The notes under the pieces were generated by a model. The model had not been told where the DNA came from, did no database searches, and saw only the letters and a list, made by a program, of their open reading frames with translations. Of a stretch of DNA of 64,000 bases, positions 33,207 through 40,340 are shown piece by piece (positions within the stretch are counted from its first letter, which is position 1; every line of letters starts with the position of its first letter). The position numbers and the translations under genes were made by a program. The stretch comes from Hyphomicrobiales bacterium. Its GTDB lineage: Bacteria > Pseudomonadota > Alphaproteobacteria > Rhizobiales > Rhizobiaceae. The DNA lies in NCBI GenBank assembly GCA_900472175.1, contig UCHD01000001.1, forward strand, positions 797,776 through 861,775. Reading direction: 5' to 3'.

Positions 33207-34574
33207 ATGACTGCACGGATCCTTGTCGTTGATGACATCCCGGCCAACGTCAAGTTGCTCGAGGCGCGTCTCGTGGCGGAATATTTTGACGTCCTGACGG
33301 CATCCGATGGTTACGAGGCCCTGGCAATCTGCGAGAAACAACCGGTTGATCTCATCCTGCTCGACATCATGATGCCGGGTATTGATGGATTCGAGGTCTG
33401 CGAACGGCTGAAGTCCAACCCACGCACCGCGCATATTCCTGTCGTCATGGTGACTGCCCTTGATCAGCCGTCCGACCGGGTAAGGGGGCTGAAGGCCGGT
33501 GCTGACGATTTCCTGACCAAGCCGGTCAACGACCTGCAACTGATGTCGCGGGTCAAAAGTCTCGTCCGGCTGAAGAATGTCAGCGACGAACTGCGCCTTC
33601 GCGCCGAAACCGCCCACAATGTCGGCCTGCAGGATATGACCGCATCGGACCGGCCCGACGAGTTCGGCAATGTCCTGCTTGTCGACGGCAGGGGCAGTTC
33701 GCAGGAACGCATCATCCGTGCGCTAAAGCCGGTCGCGAACGTGACGGCGATGTCCGATCCGCAGGCTGCCTTGTTCGAAGCCGCCGAAAACAGTTTTGAC
33801 CTGGTGATCGTCAATTCGAATTTCGACGACTACGATCCTTTGCGGCTTTGTTCGCAGCTGCGCTCGCTGGAGCGCACGCGTTATATCCCGCTTCTTATCA
33901 TTGCCGAGCAGGGGCATGACGATATGGTGGTTCGTGCGCTCGATCTCGGTGTCACCGACTATCTGATGCGGCCCATTGATCCGAACGAGCTGGTTGCCCG
34001 CAGCCTGACGCAGATCCGCCGCAAGCACTGCAACGACCGCTTGCGCGCCAGCGTCAAGCAGACCATCGAACTTGCCGTCACGGACGGGCTGACGGGGCTG
34101 CACAATCGCCGCTATCTCGACAATCATCTGAAGGTTCTCATCGACCGTGCACTTGCCCGTGGCCGGCCGCTGTCGATCTGCATCACCGATATCGATCGCT
34201 TCAAGAGCGTCAACGATACCTATGGTCATGATGCCGGAGACGAGGTGCTGCGTGATTTCGCCCATCGCGTCCGCTCGACGGTGCGTGGCGCCGATCTTGC
34301 CTGCCGCTTTGGCGGCGAGGAGTTCGTCGTCGTGATGCCGGACACACAAGCAGATGCGGCCGCAGCAATCGCCGAACGCCTGCGCAGCATTGTCGAGGAC
34401 AGAAGTTTTACCCTGCCGAATTCCGATGCGCCCCTGTCGATAACCGCGTCGCTCGGTATTGCGACGCTGAACCCGGAAGGCGACACGGCCGAGGCTTTGC
34501 TGAAACGCGCTGATATGGCGCTCTATCAGGCCAAGAACAACGGCCGCAACCAGGTGGTTGCCGCTGCCGCCTGA
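33207..34574 (+). CDS. pleD: Diguanylate cyclase response regulator PleD
   Basis: PleD makes c-di-GMP and controls polar development. The 455-residue product has receiver 1 (1-120) with D53 (LLDIMMPGIDG), a second receiver-like domain (about 150-275) in which the acceptor position is Asn (VIVNSNFDD), and a GGDEF domain (about 285-455) with the active GGEEF at 369-373. An RxxD inhibition site (RGAD) lies at 360-363, so product feedback should work. The start ATG 33207 is chosen on domain boundaries. It is downstream of divK in the same direction. Confidence 0.96.
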   Translation: MTARILVVDDIPANVKLLEARLVAEYFDVLTASDGYEALAICEKQPVDLILLDIMMPGIDGFEVCERLKSNPRTAHIPVVMVTALDQPSDRVRGLKAGADDFLTKPVNDLQLMSRVKSLVRLKNVSDELRLRAETAHNVGLQDMTASDRPDEFGNVLLVDGRGSSQERIIRALKPVANVTAMSDPQAALFEAAENSFDLVIVNSNFDDYDPLRLCSQLRSLERTRYIPLLIIAEQGHDDMVVRALDLGVTDYLMRPIDPNELVARSLTQIRRKHCNDRLRASVKQTIELAVTDGLTGLHNRRYLDNHLKVLIDRALARGRPLSICITDIDRFKSVNDTYGHDAGDEVLRDFAHRVRSTVRGADLACRFGGEEFVVVMPDTQADAAAAIAERLRSIVEDRSFTLPNSDAPLSITASLGIATLNPEGDTAEALLKRADMALYQAKNNGRNQVVAAAA

Positions 34575-34990
34575 GCCGAAGCAGCCTATGATTTCGAAGC
34601 TTCGTGCAGTTTTCCACAGAAAAAGAAACCGCACGCGATTCGGCGCCGGAAGTTAAGCGGAAAGCTTGCCCGAAGACCTTATCTCGCGCTTAGGTGGCGC
34701 GGTGGATTGTATATATCTGCTATTTTAGATTGAGATTTACCGATTAGAATTTTCTGATTTTTTATTAGATCAATAAATTCATATATTTAAATATGCGCAG
34801 CAGCTTATTGGCGCGTGCCTCGTTGCCATTCCGTAAAATTATGAAACAATAATATTACTTTAAATGAGGTCATGGTCGGGGACCGGTGGCTTCGAAATAT
34901 CTGTTAGATGATATATAAGGCAATGGTAAAATTAACCATGCCTGCGTGTTGCCTTGTGCCGTAGTTAAGAATTCATTGATTTTTTTTTAT
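34575..34990. other. AT-rich intergenic region downstream of pleD
   Basis: About 415 bases between pleD and the structured RNA hold no open frame with gene-like features. The part 34700-34930 is strongly AT-rich with several TTAA and ATAT runs. It probably carries the promoter of the RNA at 35011-35178; TTGTGC at 34954-34959 with TGATTT 17 bases later is a weak candidate. Confidence 0.4.
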
Positions 34991-35010
34991 TTTCGGTCAA
35001 TTCTGAAGGC

Positions 35011-35178
35011 AAGGGAGAAAAACTCCCATCAGTTACCCCATGATGTCAGGTCCGCCGCATCTCCTGGGTCGTGGGGTTTGTCGGCTGATCTGTTGCCAAT
35101 GCGGTTCCTCGTGCCGCGGTCGCGATCAGCCGACGCCCATTAAAACGCCGTCCCTGTCATGGGGGCGGCGTTTTTTAT
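35011..35178 (+). ncRNA. ecpR1: Structured small RNA, probably EcpR1-type
   Basis: Four hairpins lie in series: GGGAG/CTCCC at 35013-35027; ACCCCA/TGGGGT with an inner CAGG/CCTG at 35035-35077; a perfect eleven-pair stem GTCGGCTGATC/GATCAGCCGAC at 35080-35134 whose inner GCGG/CCGC hairpin shows the loop TTCCTCGTG; and a terminator at 35142-35174. Several loops carry pyrimidine-rich anti-Shine-Dalgarno-like bases. From memory the alpha-rhizobial sRNA EcpR1, which represses dnaA and gcrA mRNA, is encoded between pleD and rpmG; position and architecture agree. The 5-prime end is not defined; a processed form starting near 35078 would hold the last two hairpins. Confidence 0.65.
35142..35177 (+). 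terminator. Intrinsic terminator of the small RNA
   Basis: AAAACGCCG at 35142-35150 pairs with CGGCGTTTT at 35166-35174, extended inward by CCC/GGG, and is followed by TTATTTT. This is the strongest plus-strand terminator in the window and there is no protein gene just upstream of it, which supports a non-coding transcript. Confidence 0.9.
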
Positions 35179-35225
35179 TTTGGGCTTCACCGCGGCGCAT
35201 CATTTCCCCGGCACCAACTGAGCCA

Positions 35226-35261
35226 CGAGAAAAAGGCGCCAGGCTTTTCAGCCGGCGCCTT
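35226..35261 (-). terminator. Intrinsic terminator of rpmG
   Basis: AAGGCGCC at 35233-35240 pairs with GGCGCCTT at 35254-35261, with an inner GGC/GCC step. On the minus strand the stem lies 27 bases past the rpmG stop and is followed by TTTTTCTC. Confidence 0.85.
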
Positions 35262-35287
35262 CTTAAATCCAAAAGGGCAACCAGATC

Positions 35288-35455
35288 TTACTTGATCTTG
35301 GTTTCCTTGAATTCAACGTGCTTGCGTACGACCGGGTCGTACTTGGTGAAGGACATCTTGTCCGTCTTCGTGCGGCTGTTCTTCGACGTTACGTAGAAGG
35401 TACCTGTGTCGGCCGTCGACAGCAGCTTGATCTTGATTTTTGCAGCTTTCGCCAT
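35288..35455 (-). CDS. rpmG: 50S ribosomal protein L33
   Basis: The 55-residue product is bL33 of the large ribosomal subunit: [20 protein letters not shown] with the later [16 protein letters not shown] segment. It lacks the cysteine pairs of zinc-binding L33, so it is the zinc-free form. The ATG at 35455 is chosen; the frame extends upstream to 35515 without family support. It has its own terminator and converges on the small RNA. Confidence 0.97.
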   Translation of the reverse strand: MAKAAKIKIKLLSTADTGTFYVTSKNSRTKTDKMSFTKYDPVVRKHVEFKETKIK

Positions 35456-35549
35456 GGTCGTCCTGCCTTTATAAAAAAACAAAGCCGCGGACTTCCAAGG
35501 GAAGGGTCCCGGCAAACTTGGCGCGAAACTACAAATCGCGCCCGAAAAG

Positions 35550-36734
35550 TCAAGTCCGTTTTGGATTGAAAACGATTCTCACCACGGAAAGTACCACATA
35601 AAGCCCGAAGAATCCGGCAATTGCCCAGGCAAAACCGTTATTCCCCGAAATATCCATGGCAGCGCCGATGGCCTGGGGCCCCGCGACGGTTCCGACTGCG
35701 TAGGAGAAGATGAAGGCGGCATTGGCGGCTGCGAGATCGGCGCCGGTGAGGCGTGAGCCGAGATGGCTGAGGCCGACGGTATAAAGGCCAGAGACACAGC
35801 CGCCCCAGAACAGCAGTACGATTGCCATCAACCACCAGTTTCCCTGCAGGAGGGGCAGACAGAGTGCGCCAATCAGGCCGACAACCGTCATCAGTGCAAG
35901 CAGATTTCGCCGGTCCTTCATACGGTCCGACAGCAAGCCCAGCGGAATCTGAAAAATCACATTGCCGATGCCCATGACCGTCAAAAGCAGGGCCGCCTGC
36001 GATTCGGAGAAGCCGCTGCGGGTGCCGTAGATCGGAAACAGCGACAGGCCACCCGATTCGACAGCACCGAAAATGAACACGGCGGCGGTGGCGGTCGGAA
36101 CCAGGAACACGTAACGCATGAAATGCAGTTCGGGTTTTTCGTCCAGAACCGGGCTTTCGTTGCGGGCTAGGAAGATCGGTATGGCTGCCAGCAGAATAAC
36201 GCTGGCGCCAAAGGCAAATGGCAGGATGCCCTCGCTGCCGAGGATGGAGAAGAGCAGGGGGCCCGCGGCAAAGCCGAGCGACAGGACAGTGCCGTAAATC
36301 CCCAGGACGAGCCCGCGGCGGCTCGGTGGGGCCGTGGCGTTGATCCAGAATTCGGAAAGCACGAACAGCACGGTGATGGCGCCGTGAAAGACGACACGCA
36401 GTGGAAACCACAGCAGGAAATTTTGGATGTAATAAAAACCGAGCGCACTGATTGCGGCAAGAACGATAGCGAGCAACATCGTATTGGCGACGCCGAAGCG
36501 GTGAGCGATCTTGGCCGTGACGGTTGCTGCCGCCATCGAGGCAAGGCCTGCCATTGCCGAGTTCAGGCCGATCATCGTCGAGGAGATACCGCGCTTTTCC
36601 ATGATGATGCTGAGCAGCGGCAGGCCGAGGCCGATTGCGATGCCGACGGCCGTAATGGCGGCAACGGCGGCAACCAGCGATAGCCAGTGTATTTCCTCAA
36701 CCGGCGCAGGCGTGCCGGACGTCGGCTGTGACAT
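35550..36734 (-). CDS. MFS transporter, YcaD-like
   Basis: The 394-residue product has about twelve membrane helices and the internal MFS loops [11 protein letters not shown] and [11 protein letters not shown]. The C-terminal half, with [19 protein letters not shown] and [19 protein letters not shown], fits the YcaD-like branch of the major facilitator superfamily, whose substrates are unknown. The ATG at 36734 avoids overlap with the NUDIX gene, whose stop is at 36748. It is probably the last gene of a minus-strand group that starts upstream. Confidence 0.88.
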   Translation of the reverse strand: MSQPTSGTPAPVEEIHWLSLVAAVAAITAVGIAIGLGLPLLSIIMEKRGISSTMIGLNSAMAGLASMAAATVTAKIAHRFGVANTMLLAIVLAAISALGFYYIQNFLLWFPLRVVFHGAITVLFVLSEFWINATAPPSRRGLVLGIYGTVLSLGFAAGPLLFSILGSEGILPFAFGASVILLAAIPIFLARNESPVLDEKPELHFMRYVFLVPTATAAVFIFGAVESGGLSLFPIYGTRSGFSESQAALLLTVMGIGNVIFQIPLGLLSDRMKDRRNLLALMTVVGLIGALCLPLLQGNWWLMAIVLLFWGGCVSGLYTVGLSHLGSRLTGADLAAANAAFIFSYAVGTVAGPQAIGAAMDISGNNGFAWAIAGFFGLYVVLSVVRIVFNPKRT

Positions 36735-36747
36735 GCAGTGAAATTCC

Positions 36748-37458
36748 CTAGAGAAGGTCGCGGACAAAGCGCCCATGACGCGTGTAATAGAACGGTACCG
36801 GTCTTCCAAAGGGCAGAGATGCGTCCGATTGAAGGCTTGCCCTCAAGTCGCCAAGGATGATTTCGGTAATGTCCGGCAACTGCACTTCCGAGACATCGTT
36901 CACATCAATCCATCTCAAATCCTCGAGCTCCCGGCTGTCGCGGATATCGTCCGGATCGACGCCCGCTTCGTCCGTGAACAGGGCGAAGAAATGGGTATCG
37001 AACCGGCGCGGATGTCCCGGCGGCGTAATCGCCCGTGCCATATAGCGCAAGTTTGTCAGATCGGGAAGGAAAGGTAACAGAGTGTTTCCGCAGTCTTTGG
37101 GACCGACTGCGATGCTCGCCTCTTCATACAGTTCGCGAAGTGCAGCAAGGGCAATGGCGCGAGGGCGGCTTTCTGAGGCGGAGTGCTTGTAACCTGTTTT
37201 CAGCCGTTCCAGCACGGCGGGGTGAATATGACCGCAAAAGGGGAGCCGGTAATCGTCTCTGTCCCTGCGGCCGCCCGGAAAGACATGGAGATTGGGCATA
37301 AAGACATGCGCTTTGTGCCGGCGCCCGACGAGGACGCGCACTGTAGCTTGGGAACGGTCGAGCAGCATGATCGACGCGGCATCGCGGGGCCGCGGCGAAC
37401 GTGTTTTACTGGTATTCAAGGGCGGGCTGTTGACCGGCCCGTCACCACTCGCCGTCAC
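36748..37458 (-). CDS. NUDIX hydrolase
   Basis: NUDIX enzymes cleave nucleoside diphosphates linked to another group. The 236-residue product has the core LHVFPGGRRD, then AIALAALRELYEEASIAVG, which fits the NUDIX box (G-x5-E-x7-REUxEE-xGU) with a long insert after the first glycine, as in the NUDT19/RNU-type and CoA-pyrophosphatase-like members. Substrate is unknown. The likely start is GTG 37458, which overlaps the TGA of the DUF983 gene by four bases (GTGA); the frame itself runs further up inside that gene. Confidence 0.85.
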   Translation of the reverse strand: MTASGDGPVNSPPLNTSKTRSPRPRDAASIMLLDRSQATVRVLVGRRHKAHVFMPNLHVFPGGRRDRDDYRLPFCGHIHPAVLERLKTGYKHSASESRPRAIALAALRELYEEASIAVGPKDCGNTLLPFLPDLTNLRYMARAITPPGHPRRFDTHFFALFTDEAGVDPDDIRDSRELEDLRWIDVNDVSEVQLPDITEIILGDLRASLQSDASLPFGRPVPFYYTRHGRFVRDLL

Positions 37459-37922
37459 GCAGTCCGGTCCGCGACCGGCAGTGCGTCCGCCGGTTCGTCT
37501 TCGTGACCGCCGAAGCCGTGCATCTTCAAGGCCCATTGCAGGCCGACGACGCCGCCCTTGACCGGCTGCATCATTGCGAGCGAGCCGATGATGGTGATCG
37601 GTACCCAGATCGCCAGATGGCCCCAGTTCGACATCGGCAACAGCATTTCGGTTGCCATGAAGCCGCCGAGCACGATGTGGCCCATGATGGTGACGACGAT
37701 ATAGGGCGGAAAGTCATCGGCGCGATGCTGGTCCAGCTGCTCGCCACAGGCCGAGCACTCATGCACGGTCTTCAGGAAGCGGCCGAACAGCTTGCCGCTG
37801 CCGCAGGCCGGGCACGTGTTCAGAAGTCCGCGCTTGATCGATCGTCCAACGGGACGATCGGCTTCGCGTGTCTGCTCGAAGCGGACTGTTTCCGGAGTGC
37901 TGCCAGGTGCCTGCATGTCCAT
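37455..37922 (-). CDS. DUF983 membrane protein
   Basis: The 155-residue product has a four-cysteine zinc-ribbon-like segment (TCPACGSGKLF and HECSACGEQ, two C-x2-C knuckles) followed by two membrane helices, the pattern of DUF983. The ATG at 37922 is preferred to a TTG at 37943. Its stop overlaps the NUDIX start. The family is common beside rnr in Rhizobiales and of unknown function; in some other bacteria members sit near cytochrome oxidase genes. Confidence 0.88.
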   Translation of the reverse strand: MDMQAPGSTPETVRFEQTREADRPVGRSIKRGLLNTCPACGSGKLFGRFLKTVHECSACGEQLDQHRADDFPPYIVVTIMGHIVLGGFMATEMLLPMSNWGHLAIWVPITIIGSLAMMQPVKGGVVGLQWALKMHGFGGHEDEPADALPVADRTA

Positions 37923-37962
37923 ATCCTCAATCTGTGGACGCAAGGCACAGCCCTCACATCCT

Positions 37963-40338
37963 TTATCGCTTGCCGCGCGGTGGCCGCGTTCCAGGCATCT
38001 TGCGAGCGCCGCTGCGATCCCTGCGGCCGGACTTGTGGAAGGAGCGCGTCGCCGTCGGCATCTTGCGTCCTTCGCTGATCATCTCGAAACGGAGCGCGCC
38101 GGCAAGCGGCACGGCTTCCACCAGTTTGACGCGGATCTGATCGCCAAGACGATAGCCAAGTCCGGTTTTTTCGCCGGAAAGGGCCTGATGGGCTTCGTCA
38201 TAGATGAAATAATCGCGTCCCAGCGTAGATATAGGTACGAACCCGTCCGCGCCATAGGCCGGGAGAGTGACAAATAGTCCCGCCTTGGTCACACCTGATA
38301 TGCGTCCGTCGAATTCCTCGTTGACCCGGCCGCTGAGGTGATGGGCGATCAGCCGGTCGACGGTATCACGCTCGGCGGCCATCGCCCGGCGTTCGAAGGT
38401 CGAAATCTCGGCTGCGATGTCGTTGAGCGCCGCTTCCTCGGCTGGCGTGATGCCACCTTCGCCAAGCCCGAGCGTACCGACCAGCGCGCGATGCACGATC
38501 AGGTCGGCGTAGCGGCGGATCGGCGAGGTGAAATGGGCGTATTTCATGAGGTTGAGGCCGAAATGGCCGATATTTTCCGGGCTGTAGATCGCCTGGCTTT
38601 GCGAACGCAGCACCATCTCGTTGACCATTGTCTCAAACGGTTTGTCTGCGGCCTGTGAGAGGATGCCGTTGAAATGGTTGGAGCGCAGGTTGCCGCCCTT
38701 GACGAGCGAGAGATCGAGCGTCGCCAGGAACTCGCGCAGTGTCTCCTGCTTGGCCAGAGACGGCGCATCGTGGACACGGTAGACCAGTGGCTGGCGCTTG
38801 ATCTCGAGCGTTTCGGCAGCGGCCACATTGGCCTGGATCATCATCTCCTCGATCAGCTTGTGAGCATCGAGGCGGTCCGGCACGAAGACGCGGTCGACAG
38901 TGCCGTCGTCTTTGAGGACGATCTTGCGCTCGGGCATGTTGAGTTCGAGCGGTTGGCGCCGGTCGCGGCCGCGCGTTAGGATCGCATAGGCGTTCCACAG
39001 CGGCTTCAGGATCGGTTCCAGCAGCGGCCCGGTCTGATCGTCCGGATTGCCGTCGATCGCCGCCTGCGCCTGGTTGTAGGAGAGCTTTGCAGCACTCTTC
39101 ATCATGATGCGATGGAAGGTGTGGCCAGCCTTGCGGCCTTCCTTGGAAAACCGCATGCGCACGGCCAGTGCCGGCCGGTCGACGCCCTGTTTCAGCGAGC
39201 AGAGTTCGTTGGAAATCCGTTCCGGCAGCATCGGCACGACGCGGTCGGGGAAATAGACCGAATTGCCGCGCTTGGCGGCTTCCTGGTCGAGCGCCGATTT
39301 CGGCCGCACATACCAGGAGACATCGGCGATCGCGACGGTGACGATGACGCCGCCTTCGTTATCCGGCGACGGGTCGGGCTCGGCATGTACAGCGTCGTCA
39401 TGATCCTTGGCGTCGGCCGGGTCGATGGTGATCAGCGGCAGCGAACGCCAGTCCTCGCGGTGCGACATCGTGGCGGGGCCAGCGGCATCCGCTTCCTTGA
39501 TGACGCTGTCGGGGAAAATATAGGGAATGCCATGGGCATGGATGGCGATCATCGAGATCGCCTTTTCGGTAGCAACGGAGCCGATGACGTTTTTCACGGC
39601 AGCACGCGGCAGACCAAAACGGCCAGAGCGGACGATTTCTACCTCGACCAGGTCGCCGTCCTTGGCCGGTCCCTGATGCTCGGCATCGACCTGCATTTCC
39701 TCGCCGCGCTTCTCGATCGGCATGATCCGGCCACCGCCGCCCGCCATTTCGCGGAAGACGCCGAGCGCTGCGTTGTTGTTGCGCTTGCGGTCGAGCACCT
39801 TGATGATGCGCGCCGTATAGGCCGGTCCGCCGCGATCCTTGGCAGGGAAAATCTTGGCGAGAACCCGGTCGCCGATACCGCCGACGGGCATCTTGCCCTT
39901 GGATTGGCTAACACTCGACTGGCGGATCGAAACGGCGGGTGCGACGCCCGCATCCTCCGGCCATTCAGCCGGCCGGCCGATCAGTTCGCCATCCTTGTCG
40001 CGGGTGGTGATGTCGAGAACGGTAACCGGGGGCAGGGCACCGGGACGCACCAGCGAATTACGCTTCTTCTCCAGGAGCCCGTCCTGCTCCATTTCGCGCA
40101 GTAGCGCCTTCAACTCGATGCGCGTTTCGCCCTTCAGGCCAAAAGCCTTGTAGATCTCGCGTTTCGACGCCTTGTCCGGGTTTTCCGAAATGAACCGCAT
40201 CAGCACGTCGCGCGGCGGCACGGCGCCGTGAATGATGACGGTGTCGTCTGAGGGCATGATGACCTTCTTGCCCGCGCGTCCGATCCGGACTGCGGGTTTT
40301 CCGGGCCGTTCGGTTCGATCGCGCGGGTTTCTGGTCAC
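37963..40338 (-). CDS. rnr: Ribonuclease R
   Basis: RNase R is a 3-prime to 5-prime exoribonuclease that degrades structured RNA. The 791-residue product has an N-terminal winged-helix-like region (ISENPDKASKREIYKAFGL), cold-shock-like domains, the RNB catalytic core with LITIDPADAKDHDDAVHAE near residues 305-320 (the metal-binding aspartates) and a C-terminal S1 domain (GRISGVTKAGLFVTLPAYG), ending in a basic tail. The start is GTG 40338, two bases after the topA stop, so it is cotranscribed with topA. Confidence 0.97.
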   Translation of the reverse strand: MTRNPRDRTERPGKPAVRIGRAGKKVIMPSDDTVIIHGAVPPRDVLMRFISENPDKASKREIYKAFGLKGETRIELKALLREMEQDGLLEKKRNSLVRPGALPPVTVLDITTRDKDGELIGRPAEWPEDAGVAPAVSIRQSSVSQSKGKMPVGGIGDRVLAKIFPAKDRGGPAYTARIIKVLDRKRNNNAALGVFREMAGGGGRIMPIEKRGEEMQVDAEHQGPAKDGDLVEVEIVRSGRFGLPRAAVKNVIGSVATEKAISMIAIHAHGIPYIFPDSVIKEADAAGPATMSHREDWRSLPLITIDPADAKDHDDAVHAEPDPSPDNEGGVIVTVAIADVSWYVRPKSALDQEAAKRGNSVYFPDRVVPMLPERISNELCSLKQGVDRPALAVRMRFSKEGRKAGHTFHRIMMKSAAKLSYNQAQAAIDGNPDDQTGPLLEPILKPLWNAYAILTRGRDRRQPLELNMPERKIVLKDDGTVDRVFVPDRLDAHKLIEEMMIQANVAAAETLEIKRQPLVYRVHDAPSLAKQETLREFLATLDLSLVKGGNLRSNHFNGILSQAADKPFETMVNEMVLRSQSQAIYSPENIGHFGLNLMKYAHFTSPIRRYADLIVHRALVGTLGLGEGGITPAEEAALNDIAAEISTFERRAMAAERDTVDRLIAHHLSGRVNEEFDGRISGVTKAGLFVTLPAYGADGFVPISTLGRDYFIYDEAHQALSGEKTGLGYRLGDQIRVKLVEAVPLAGALRFEMISEGRKMPTATRSFHKSGRRDRSGARKMPGTRPPRGKR

Positions 40339-40340
40339 GT

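Noticed and set aside
35040-35070. GTCAGGTCCG resembling the signal recognition particle RNA loop
   Set aside because: The essential GGAA tetraloop and AGCAGCC partner are missing, and the segment folds better as part of the hairpin 35035-35077.
39112-40104. Plus-strand frame of 330 codons opposite rnr
   Set aside because: Antisense of the RNB domain coding; no start signal or motif.
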